5,227 nucleotides of DNA from Alphaproteobacteria bacterium. GTDB lineage: Bacteria; Pseudomonadota; Alphaproteobacteria; Micropepsales; Micropepsaceae. The notes under the pieces are model-generated. The model searched no databases and was not told where the DNA came from. It saw only the letters and a program-made list of their open reading frames with translations. The stretch spans positions 1-5,227 of the forward strand of contig JAEKMB010000040.1 of NCBI GenBank assembly GCA_019508105.1, in the 5' to 3' direction. The translations under genes and the position numbers were made by a program. Below, one piece after another: positions 1 through 5,227 of the stretch (the first letter of the stretch is position 1; the number at the start of each line of letters is the position of its first letter).

Positions 1-891
1 AATCTCCTGGCCATTCTCGGACGGAGTCCATCCGTTGAGATCCGCGGTCGGCGGCATGCCGATCACGTTGAAGCCGGAATCGACAAAATGAATTTCGCCG
101 GTAACACCGCCTGCCAGGTCACTGAGCAGATACAGCGCCGCTCCGCCGACATGATTCAGTTCCACCGTCCGCTTGAGCGGCGCATGGGCCTTGTTCCACT
201 TGAACACGGTGCGGGCATCGCCCACCGCGGCGCCTGCCAGGGTGCGCATCGGGCCGGCGGAGATGGCATTGACCCGGATATTGTCGCGGCCCAGGTCGGC
301 GGCCAGATAGCGCACACTGGCTTCCAGCGCCGCCTTGGCAATTCCCATCACATTGTAATTGGGCATCACCCGCTGGGCGCCGAGATAGGACAGCGTCACC
401 AGCGCGCCGCCTTTGGGCATCAGCGATGCCGCCCGCCGGGCCACGGCGGTGAAGGAATAGCAGGAAATATCGAGGCTTCTGGCGAAATTGGCGCGGGAGG
501 TGTCGACATAACGGCCCTTGAGCTCATCGCGATCGGAAAAGGCCAGGGAGTGAACCAGAAAGTCGATGGAGCCCCATTCCTTCTTGATGGCCGCGAAGGC
601 GGCATCGAGCTGTTCATCGCTTTCGACATCGGCCGGCTGTTCATCGCTTTCGACATCGGCCGGCAGCAGGATGGTGGAACCGATCGAGGCGGCCAGCGGG
701 CCCAGCCGCTTCTTCTGGGCGTCGCCCTGATAGGTAAAGGCGATTTCCGCGCCCTGGGCCGAAAGCATCTGGGCGATGCCCCAGGCAATGGAATGGTCAT
801 TGGCCACGCCCATCACCAGGCCGCGCTTGCCGGCCATCAATCCCGATTTTGCTTCCGCCAAGATGGCCTCGCGGGGTGTATCCTGTTTCAT
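1..891 (-). CDS. fabI: Enoyl-[acyl-carrier-protein] reductase (NADH), FabI; 3' end outside window
   Basis: This gene encodes the cytoplasmic reductase that uses NADH to reduce trans-2-enoyl-ACP, the last step of each fatty-acid elongation cycle. The 297 visible residues show the short-chain-dehydrogenase fold of the FabI type. An N-terminal GLVMGVANDHSIAWGIA segment (about residues 24-40) forms the dinucleotide-binding region. LVHSLAFSDRDELKGRY follows at about 112-128. The catalytic Tyr-x6-Lys is Y179/K186, with the second conserved Tyr at Y169 (SYLGA). SAGPMRTLA spans about 211-219. The C-terminal end is near, as GGVTGEIHFVDSGFNVIGM has been passed, but the stop lies beyond the left edge. 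The ATG at 891 begins 7 bases after the fabB stop, so the gene is probably co-transcribed and translationally linked; its ribosome-binding site is weak. The oddity is a nine-residue PADVESDEQ repeat at 77-85 and 86-94, caused by a 27-base tandem duplication. Removing one copy restores the usual family spacing. The identification is very secure; activity of the insertion form is unknown. Confidence 0.96.
   Translation of the reverse strand, partial: MKQDTPREAILAEAKSGLMAGKRGLVMGVANDHSIAWGIAQMLSAQGAEIAFTYQGDAQKKRLGPLAASIGSTILLPADVESDEQPADVESDEQLDAAFAAIKKEWGSIDFLVHSLAFSDRDELKGRYVDTSRANFARSLDISCYSFTAVARRAASLMPKGGALVTLSYLGAQRVMPNYNVMGIAKAALEASVRYLAADLGRDNIRVNAISAGPMRTLAGAAVGDARTVFKWNKAHAPLKRTVELNHVGGAALYLLSDLAGGVTGEIHFVDSGFNVIGMPPTADLNGWTPSENGQEI
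609..664. repeat. Perfect 27-bp tandem duplication inside fabI
   Basis: Copies at 610-636 and 637-663 are identical at all 27 positions, and the period-27 match continues one base on each side (609-664). It is in frame with fabI and gives PADVESDEQ twice. Perfect identity points to a recent event or an assembly/read artefact. The repeated peptide contains the Asp-Val pair that corresponds to the adenine-contacting Asp64-Val65 of E. coli FabI (alignment by eye). Confidence 0.97.
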
Positions 892-898
892 GGGCACA

Positions 899-2119
899 TC
901 ACTTCTGATAGCGCTGGAAGACCAGCGAGGCGTTGGTGCCGCCAAAGCCGAAGCTGTTGGACAAGGCGGTATTGATCTGGGCGTTGTCGATGCGCTGGCG
1001 CACAATATTGGCGCCTTGGACGGCGGGGTCCAGTTCCACGATATTGGCGCTCTCGCAGATGAAATTGTTCTTCATCATCAGCAAGGTGTAAATCGCTTCA
1101 TGCACGCCGGCAGCCCCCTGGCTATGGCCTGTCAGCGATTTGGTGGCGCTGATCGGCGGCATCTTGCCGCCAAACACCGTCTTGATGGCATTGATCTCGG
1201 GAATGTCCCCCACCGGCGTCGAGGTGGCGTGGGGATTGATGTAGTCCACCGGCGCCTTCACATTTTCCAGCGCCATCTGCATGCAGCGCACCGCGCCTTC
1301 GCCGGACGGAGCCACCATGTCGGCGCCGTCGGCGGTGGCGCCATAGCCCACCAGCTCGGCATGGATTTTGGCGCCGCGCGCCTTGGCATGTTCCAGCTCT
1401 TCCAGCACCAGGATGCCGCCGCCGCCGGAGATCACAAAGCCGTCGCGGGCAATGTCATAAGCGCGCGAGGCGCTTTCCGGTGACGCATTGTACTTGGACG
1501 ACATGGCGCCCATGGCGTCGAACAATTCGGACAGGGTCCAGTCCAGCTCCTCGCCGCCGCCGGCGAACATCATGTCCTGCTTGCCCCACTGGATCAGCTC
1601 AAAGGCGTTGCCGATGCAGTTGGCGGAGGTCGAGCAGGCGCTGGAGATGGAATAATTATAACCCTTGGTCTTGAACCAGGTGGACAGGTTGGCGCTGCAG
1701 GTGGAGGACATCGCCTTGGGCACGGCAAACGGGCCGACCCGCTTGGGCGAGTTGTTCTGGCGGGTGATGTCGGCCGCGCCGACAATGGCCTTGGTGCTGG
1801 CGCCGCCCGAGCCCACGATCAAACCGGTGCGCGGGTTGGAAATGTCTTTGTCCCCCAGGCCCGCATCGGCGATGGCCTGGTTCATCGCCACCCAGCAATA
1901 ACCGGCGCCGTCGCCCTGAAAGCGCCGCGCGCGGCGGTCCACCACTTCGTCCAGGTTGATCTTGAGCGAGCCATGCACCTGGGAGCGGAAGCCGAGGCGG
2001 ATATAATCTTCGGCCGCGACAATGCCGGAGCGCGCATGACGCAGGCTGTCGGTGACTTCCTCGGCATTATTGCCGATGGAGGAAACGATGCCGAGGCCGG
2101 TGACGACCACTCTTCTCAT
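899..2119 (-). CDS. fabB: 3-oxoacyl-[acyl-carrier-protein] synthase I, FabB
   Basis: This is the condensing enzyme that extends acyl-ACP with malonyl-ACP. FabB-type enzymes elongate the cis-3-decenoyl intermediate made by FabA and so commit carbon to unsaturated fatty acids. The protein has 406 residues, the same as E. coli FabB. The thiolase-fold Cys-His-His triad is visible: C162 in the [10 protein letters not shown] nucleophile elbow, H297 in [12 protein letters not shown] and H332 in TGHSQGAAG, with the conserved Lys at K327. The C-terminal [14 protein letters not shown] glycine-rich loop is intact. The ATG at 2119 is preceded by GAGGA with about six bases of spacing, and the gene starts 17 bases after the fabA stop; the TGA lies 7 bases before fabI. 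FabB rather than FabF is supported by length, the N-terminus ([17 protein letters not shown]) and the adjacent fabA. There are no frameshifts or missing residues. Confidence 0.97.
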   Translation of the reverse strand: MRRVVVTGLGIVSSIGNNAEEVTDSLRHARSGIVAAEDYIRLGFRSQVHGSLKINLDEVVDRRARRFQGDGAGYCWVAMNQAIADAGLGDKDISNPRTGLIVGSGGASTKAIVGAADITRQNNSPKRVGPFAVPKAMSSTCSANLSTWFKTKGYNYSISSACSTSANCIGNAFELIQWGKQDMMFAGGGEELDWTLSELFDAMGAMSSKYNASPESASRAYDIARDGFVISGGGGILVLEELEHAKARGAKIHAELVGYGATADGADMVAPSGEGAVRCMQMALENVKAPVDYINPHATSTPVGDIPEINAIKTVFGGKMPPISATKSLTGHSQGAAGVHEAIYTLLMMKNNFICESANIVELDPAVQGANIVRQRIDNAQINTALSNSFGFGGTNASLVFQRYQK

Positions 2120-2136
2120 GTGATCCTCGACAAATA

Positions 2137-2691
2137 TCAGGCGGAGGCGGGCGCCGTCTGGGCAGCCAGCGCCGCCGCGGCATCGGTGATCAGGCCGACG
2201 CGCAGGCCCTTGGCTTCATAGATGATCTTGCCGTCCACCTTCATGATGCCGTCGGCGATGCCCAACACCAGCTTACGCATGATCACGCGCTTGAGGTTGA
2301 CGATGTAGGTGATCTTCTTGGCGGTGGGCAGCACCATGCCGGTGAACTTCACTTCATCCACGCCCAGGGCGCGGCCGCGGCCGAGGCCTCCCATCCAGCC
2401 CAGGAAGAAGCCCACCATCTGCCACAGCGCGTCCAGGCCGAGGCAGCCGGGCATCACGGGATCCCCCTCGAAATGGCACTTGAAGAACCAGAGGTCGGGA
2501 TGGATGTCGAACTCCGCCACCACCTGGCCTTTGCCGTCGTCGCCGCCATCGGCGGTGATGGAGGTGATGCGGTCGAACATCAGCATGGGCGGCAGGGGCA
2601 ATTGGGGGTTGCCGGGCCCAAACAGCTCACCGCGGGCGCAGGCCAACAGGCCTTGAAGGTCGAAGGAGGATTTGCGCAACGGCTGGTCCAC
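2137..2691 (-). CDS. fabA: 3-hydroxydecanoyl-[ACP] dehydratase / trans-2-decenoyl-ACP isomerase, FabA
   Basis: FabA dehydrates 3-hydroxydecanoyl-ACP and isomerises the product to cis-3-decenoyl-ACP, the branch point to unsaturated fatty acids. The hot-dog fold protein shows [11 protein letters not shown] near the N-terminus. The active-site region [24 protein letters not shown] contains the catalytic His (H73) and Asp (D87). [13 protein letters not shown] and LPTAKKITY follow. I chose the GTG at 2691 (184 residues) because it places ELFG at residues 22-25, against about 20-23 in the roughly 172-residue E. coli enzyme, and because a GGGAAG stretch lies about nine bases upstream. An in-frame ATG at 2766 would add 25 residues without family resemblance; it has its own AAGG six bases upstream, so it cannot be excluded. 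A short Ala-rich tail ends the protein. It is the first gene of the fabA-fabB-fabI operon and diverges from irr. Confidence 0.94.
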   Translation of the reverse strand: MDQPLRKSSFDLQGLLACARGELFGPGNPQLPLPPMLMFDRITSITADGGDDGKGQVVAEFDIHPDLWFFKCHFEGDPVMPGCLGLDALWQMVGFFLGWMGGLGRGRALGVDEVKFTGMVLPTAKKITYIVNLKRVIMRKLVLGIADGIMKVDGKIIYEAKGLRVGLITDAAAALAAQTAPASA

Positions 2692-2739
2692 GGCTGGATT
2701 CTTCCCTGAAAACACTATGGAAACTCTGACGTTTCCTTG

Positions 2740-2753
2740 GGGGTTCCTACCCC
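2740..2753 (-). other. Small hairpin in the fabA leader
   Basis: GGGGT (2740-2744) and ACCCC (2749-2753) form a five-base-pair stem with a four-base loop. On the fabA (minus) strand the loop reads AGGA. It lies about 50 bases upstream of the chosen GTG and inside the alternative extended reading frame. It may be chance in GC-rich DNA; a role in translation is speculation. Confidence 0.3.
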
Positions 2754-2792
2754 AAAACAGGGGCATGGGCTACCTTTGGAAAACCAAGCTTC

Positions 2793-2821
2793 TTGCTTAG
2801 AAGCGTTCTAACATATATCTT
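2793..2821 (+). promoter_or_regulatory. Candidate irr promoter with operator in the spacer
   Basis: TTGCTT (2793-2798) and TATCTT (2816-2821) are separated by 17 bases and would act as -35 and -10 elements driving irr. The Irr-box-like palindrome falls almost wholly between them, a repressing arrangement. The hexamers are only moderate matches. No equally clear promoter could be picked for fabA on the minus strand. Confidence 0.35.
2797..2811. promoter_or_regulatory. Irr-box (ICE)-like operator between fabA and irr
   Basis: TTAGAAGCGTTCTAA is a perfect inverted repeat with six-base arms and a three-base spacer. It matches the form I recall for the alphaproteobacterial Irr iron control element. 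It sits 75 bases before the irr ATG and about 105 bases upstream of the fabA GTG, so it could serve either or both genes. The same motif recurs before the rubrerythrin gene, which strengthens the reading. An overlapping inverted repeat, GCTTCT (2788-2793) with AGAAGC (2799-2804), shares one half-site. Confidence 0.75.
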
Positions 2822-2885
2822 TCCCAGTCTAGCAGGATTGCCGCGCCCCTTACAGCCAAGACGGGCAGCCGCGCGGGAGGAACAG

Positions 2886-3317
2886 ATGGTCAAAGCTTCG
2901 CGCGAATCCAAGACATCCGCCGCTCAGGCCACCGCGCGGTTGCGTCAGGCCGGGCTGCGCCCCACCCGTCAGCGGGTGGAATTGGCGGGGCTTTTGTTTC
3001 AGAGCGGTGACCGGCATGTGACAGCCGAAAGCCTGCATGACGAAGTCAGCCATGCCGGTGTGAAAGTCTCGCTGGCCACCGTCTATAACACCCTGCACCA
3101 ATTCACCGAGGCGGGACTGTTGCGCCAGGTGATCGTGGATGCGGCGCGCAGCTATTTCGACACCAACACCGGCGACCATCAGCATTTCTTCCTGGAGAAA
3201 GAAGGGCTGCTGATCGACATCCCGGGGGAAACCATCGCGGTCGCAGGCGTTCCCACTCCGCCGGCCGGTCTCAGCGTCGACCGCGTGGATGTCGTGGTCC
3301 GCGTCAGGCGCAACTAA
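2886..3317 (+). CDS. irr: Irr, iron response regulator of the Fur family
   Basis: Irr is a Fur-superfamily DNA-binding protein that in Alphaproteobacteria senses iron through heme status and controls heme synthesis, iron uptake and iron-using proteins. The 143-residue protein has the winged-helix region LRQAGLRPTRQRVELAGLLF (about 19-38), RHVTAESLHDE (43-53) and the recognition helix SLATVYNTLHQFTEAGLLRQV (about 62-82). Then comes the Irr-type metal/heme segment SYFDTNTGDHQHFFLE with H98 and H100. Fur proteins carry CxxC zinc motifs; this one has no cysteine at all, which fits Irr rather than Fur, Zur or PerR. It also lacks the Cys-Pro heme regulatory motif of Bradyrhizobium Irr, and HQH replaces the His triplet. 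The ATG at 2886 is chosen for its strong GGGAGGA ribosome-binding site five bases upstream. A TTG at 2793 would put the operator inside the gene. It diverges from fabA and precedes the rubrerythrin gene. Confidence 0.9.
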   Translation: MVKASRESKTSAAQATARLRQAGLRPTRQRVELAGLLFQSGDRHVTAESLHDEVSHAGVKVSLATVYNTLHQFTEAGLLRQVIVDAARSYFDTNTGDHQHFFLEKEGLLIDIPGETIAVAGVPTPPAGLSVDRVDVVVRVRRN

Positions 3318-3346
3318 GCCGGACCATTTTGCTGCGAGTCATTCTC

Positions 3347-3371
3347 ACACATTAGAATTATTCTAATGTGT
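3347..3371. promoter_or_regulatory. Irr-box-like operator of the rubrerythrin promoter
   Basis: An 11-base arm, ACACATTAGAA (3347-3357), and its exact reverse complement (3361-3371) flank a TTA spacer, so this 25-base palindrome contains the TTAGAA-N3-TTCTAA core at 3352-3366. Its last base is the first base of a TTGACA hexamer. A bound dimer would therefore cover or abut the -35 element and probably repress. It is longer and more symmetrical than the copy upstream of irr. Confidence 0.82.
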
Positions 3372-3399
3372 TGACACGCCTTCCCTGTGGGCACACTCT
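3371..3399 (+). promoter_or_regulatory. Candidate rubrerythrin promoter
   Basis: TTGACA at 3371-3376 is a perfect -35 consensus. The best -10 at 17-base spacing is CACTCT (3394-3399), a poor match, though alphaproteobacterial -10 elements are often degenerate. It would give a leader of roughly 25-30 bases before the ATG at 3432. The AGGAGG ribosome-binding site is at 3422-3427. Confidence 0.5.
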
Positions 3400-3431
3400 G
3401 CGCCGGAAATTTCCACCCCATAGGAGGCCGC

Positions 3432-3854
3432 ATGCCCGCACTCAAGAACACCAAGACCTGGGAAAATCTCAAAGAGGCCTTTGCCGGCGAAAGCCAGGCC
3501 AACCGCCGCTACCTCTATTTCGCGCAGAAGGCCGATGTGGAAGGCCATAACGATGTCGCCGCGGTGTTCCGCTCCACCGCCGAAGGTGAGACCGGCCATG
3601 CCCATGGCCATCTGGAATATCTGGAAGAAGTGGGCGATCCGGCCACTGGCGAGCCGATCGGTGCCACCGATGCCAACCTCAAGGCGTCGATCGCGGGCGA
3701 GACCCACGAATATACCGACATGTATCCGGGCATGGCCAAGACGGCGCGCGGCGAAGGCTTTGAGGAAATCGCCGACTGGTTCGAGACCCTGGCCAAGGCC
3801 GAGAAGTCCCATGCCGGCCGTTTCCAAAAAGCCCTCGACACCCTCGGCCAGTAA
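3432..3854 (+). CDS. Rubrerythrin-family diiron protein without rubredoxin domain
   Basis: This is a ferritin-like four-helix-bundle protein. Rubrerythrins usually reduce hydrogen peroxide at a diiron centre in the cytoplasm, taking electrons from a redox partner. The 140 residues show the carboxylate/histidine ligand pattern: E20 (FAGES), E53-x2-H56 ([10 protein letters not shown]), E90-x2-E93 (AGETHEY) and E124-x2-H127 ([10 protein letters not shown]). E20, E53 and H56 fall at the same numbers as in Desulfovibrio rubrerythrin. The classical protein is about 190 residues with a C-terminal CxxC rubredoxin domain; here the protein stops after the bundle and contains no cysteine, so electrons must come from elsewhere. 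The Fe-S protein gene just downstream is the obvious candidate (inference). The start is the ATG at 3432 with AGGAGG four bases upstream; an earlier in-frame ATG at 3387 lacks family support. The upstream Irr box suggests iron-responsive repression. No symbol is assigned because naming of single-domain forms varies. Confidence 0.92.
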   Translation: MPALKNTKTWENLKEAFAGESQANRRYLYFAQKADVEGHNDVAAVFRSTAEGETGHAHGHLEYLEEVGDPATGEPIGATDANLKASIAGETHEYTDMYPGMAKTARGEGFEEIADWFETLAKAEKSHAGRFQKALDTLGQ

Positions 3855-3868
3855 TTTTCCGCGCTAAC

Positions 3869-3909
3869 GAAATATGGCCGCGCGAAGCAATTTGCGCGGC
3901 CATGTTTTT
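3869..3909 (+). terminator. Strong intrinsic terminator after rubrerythrin
   Basis: A 10-base-pair perfect stem, ATGGCCGCGC (3874-3883) with its complement at 3894-3903, is extended inward by three pairs to a GCAA tetraloop (3887-3890) of the stable GNRA class. Weaker outer pairs run to about 3869/3908. TTTTT at 3905-3909 follows. Only 13 bases separate the T-run from the next start codon, so it may act as an attenuator with read-through. Confidence 0.85.
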
Positions 3910-3922
3910 CTGGGACGATGGC

Positions 3923-5227
3923 ATGACCGGTGAAGGCAGTCTGGGTGCACCCACCCGCGAAATCATCAAGTGGCAGGATCCGGACTTTGCCGATGAGGCC
4001 AAGCTGGATGCGGAGATGCGGCGGGTGTTCGACATCTGCCATGGCTGCCGCCGCTGCTTCAATCTGTGCGATTCCTTTCCCCGCCTGTTCGATCTGATCG
4101 ATTCCAGTCCCAAGGAAGATGTCGAACATCTGGCAAGTGAAGATTTCAAGCCCATCGTCGAAGCCTGCACGCTTTGCGACATGTGCTTCATGACCAAATG
4201 CCCTTATGTGCCGCCGCATCCCTTCATGCTGGATTTCCCGCACCTGATGCTGCGCCACCGCTTTGTCGATGCCAAAAAGGGCAACCGCAACAAGGAATGG
4301 GTGCAGCAGCAGCTGGCCGAGATGGATCGCAACGGCGCCCTGGCGCGCCCGCTGGCGCCCTTGGTCAACTGGGCGTCGGACAAGGACAACAAGCTGACGC
4401 GACCGGTGATGGAGAAGGTGGCCGGCATCGATGCCAAGGCGAGCCTGCCCAAATTCCATAGCCGCACCTTTGTCAGCCAGGCCAGGCATGAGCCCGGCCA
4501 GGTCAACAGCGCCGCGCCCGCCTTCGGCAAGCGCAAGGCGGCGCTCTATGCCACCTGTTTCGTCAATTACAACAAGCCGGACACCGGCATGGATGCCCGT
4601 GCGGTGCTCAATCACATCGGCGTGGAAACAAAGGTTGCCTATCCCGGCTGCTGCGGCATGCCATTCCTGGAACAGGCCGAGCTGGCGCGTGTGGCCGAGA
4701 ATGCCGCCAAAGTGTCCAAGGAACTCTGCAAGCTGATCGATGAGGGCTATGACATCGTCGCGCTGACCGCCAGTTGCGGCCTGATGCTGAAATTCGAATG
4801 GGCGCTGATCTGTCCCGACAATCCTGACGTGAAGCGGGTGCAGGACAACACTTTCGACATTGACGAATATGTGGTGGATGTCGCCAGGAAGGACGGGCTG
4901 CCCAGCGGCATGACGGGTTTGCCCGAAGGCGTTATCGTGCACCTGGCCTGCCATGCCCGCGCCCAGAATATGGGCCCCAAGGCGGCGGAGATGCTGCGGC
5001 TGATTCCCGATACGCCGGTGGATGTAATCGAGCGCTGCTCCGGCCATGGCGGCACCTTCGGCGTGGTCAAGCCGACCCATGATGTGGGCGTGAAGGTGGG
5101 CAAGCTGCGCCGCATTGAAGTGGGGCCGTTCGCCACTTTCTATTTCGAGAATTACGCCACCATGTGGCTGCAGGTGCAGGAGATGCTGCGCATCGAAAAA
5201 GGCGGCGCAGACCAGGTGCCGGGCGAG
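3923..5227 (+). CDS. GlpC/heterodisulfide-reductase-like Fe-S protein, apparently fused in frame to a DUF3501-like segment; 3' end outside window
   Basis: No stop occurs in the 435 visible codons. Two ferredoxin-type cluster motifs lie near the N-terminus: C39-x2-C42-x2-C45-x3-C49 and C82-x2-C85-x2-C88-x4-C93-P. Next is a CCG (cysteine-rich) domain with C212, the C243-C244-G pair and C285 (TASCGLM). A second begins with C343 (LACHAR) and C372-S-G ([10 protein letters not shown]). This layout is that of GlpC / HdrD-like electron-transfer proteins, which pass electrons between a donor and a partner redox enzyme. The second domain lacks the third cysteine element that domain 1 has about 40 residues after CCG. 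Instead, from about residue 395, the sequence reads [16 protein letters not shown] and onward, which resembles DUF3501. I chose the ATG at 3923 ([12 protein letters not shown]), which has GGGA seven bases upstream; the ATG at 3902 lies inside the terminator stem. The gene probably forms one unit with rubrerythrin. The substrate and true partner are unknown. Confidence 0.85.
   Translation, partial: MTGEGSLGAPTREIIKWQDPDFADEAKLDAEMRRVFDICHGCRRCFNLCDSFPRLFDLIDSSPKEDVEHLASEDFKPIVEACTLCDMCFMTKCPYVPPHPFMLDFPHLMLRHRFVDAKKGNRNKEWVQQQLAEMDRNGALARPLAPLVNWASDKDNKLTRPVMEKVAGIDAKASLPKFHSRTFVSQARHEPGQVNSAAPAFGKRKAALYATCFVNYNKPDTGMDARAVLNHIGVETKVAYPGCCGMPFLEQAELARVAENAAKVSKELCKLIDEGYDIVALTASCGLMLKFEWALICPDNPDVKRVQDNTFDIDEYVVDVARKDGLPSGMTGLPEGVIVHLACHARAQNMGPKAAEMLRLIPDTPVDVIERCSGHGGTFGVVKPTHDVGVKVGKLRRIEVGPFATFYFENYATMWLQVQEMLRIEKGGADQVPGE
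5105..5227 (+). other. DUF3501-like segment joined to the Fe-S protein
   Basis: From about residue 395 the open frame reads [17 protein letters not shown], then [15 protein letters not shown]. From memory this matches the conserved early-middle part of DUF3501 proteins, a family of unknown function commonly encoded just after rubrerythrin and a GlpC-like protein. The first roughly 35-40 residues expected of DUF3501 are missing, as is any intervening stop, ribosome-binding site or start. The assignment rests on recalled family sequence, not on a search. Confidence 0.7.

Noticed and set aside
88..975. Plus-strand open frame of 295 codons
   Set aside because: It is antisense to fabI and the fabB end; its composition is low-complexity Gly/His/Arg/Gln-rich, typical of a shadow frame, and the opposite strand is a confident gene.
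776..1483. Plus-strand open frame of 235 codons opposite fabB
   Set aside because: It is a shadow of fabB/fabI with no domain signal and no plausible promoter or ribosome-binding site.
2793..2885. Extended irr start at TTG 2793
   Set aside because: It would place the Irr-like operator inside the coding region, uses a rare start and lacks family similarity. The ATG at 2886 has a strong ribosome-binding site.
3318..3346. Terminator after irr
   Set aside because: No hairpin with a T-run is evident between the irr stop and the rubrerythrin operator, so irr transcripts may read into the next gene.
3387..3431. Extended rubrerythrin start at ATG 3387
   Set aside because: It overlaps the promoter -10 region. 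The AGGAGG directly before 3432 and ligand numbering matching classical rubrerythrin favour the later ATG.
3902..3922. ATG at 3902 as start of the Fe-S gene
   Set aside because: It lies within the right arm of the terminator stem and has no ribosome-binding site. The in-frame ATG at 3923 gives the start that I recall for the family.
3515..5080. Minus-strand open frame of 521 codons
   Set aside because: It lies opposite the rubrerythrin and Fe-S genes, whose motifs are unmistakable. The reverse frame shows no recognisable domain and is open because of GC-rich codon bias.

Overview
The window looks like an alphaproteobacterial chromosome segment. The GC-rich sequence encodes an Irr-type Fur-family regulator, a lineage-typical protein of Alphaproteobacteria. 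Two palindromes of the Irr-box form TTAGAA-N3-TTCTAA lie in promoter regions, and the locus order fabI-fabB-fabA / irr also fits that class. Genus cannot be fixed from the sequence.

Layout. Positions 1-2691 (minus strand) hold a tight unsaturated-fatty-acid operon read fabA, fabB, fabI, with gaps of 17 and 7 bases; fabI runs off the left edge. Positions 2692-2885 are a divergent promoter region with an Irr-box-like palindrome and a small leader hairpin. Positions 2886-3317 (plus) encode a cysteine-free Irr. A second, longer palindrome at 3347-3371 abuts a TTGACA -35 hexamer ahead of a short, rubredoxin-less rubrerythrin (3432-3854). A strong hairpin plus T-run (3869-3909) separates rubrerythrin from a GlpC/HdrD-like iron-sulfur protein (3923 to the right edge).

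How the parts may work together. FabA makes and isomerises the C10 enoyl intermediate, FabB elongates the cis branch, and FabI performs the final reduction. Irr (an iron/heme-status regulator) probably controls its own gene, perhaps fabA, and the rubrerythrin / Fe-S protein unit, which is most easily read as a peroxide- or oxygen-defence electron-transfer pair.

Two structural oddities stand out. First, fabI carries a perfect 27-base in-frame tandem duplication that inserts nine residues in the loop predicted to bind the NADH adenine. Second, the Fe-S protein loses its expected C-terminal end at about residue 394 and continues in frame into sequence resembling the conserved N-terminal part of DUF3501, a family I know as the usual downstream neighbour. 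This looks like a deletion-born gene fusion, or an assembly collapse. No RNA genes, mobile elements or CRISPR arrays were seen.
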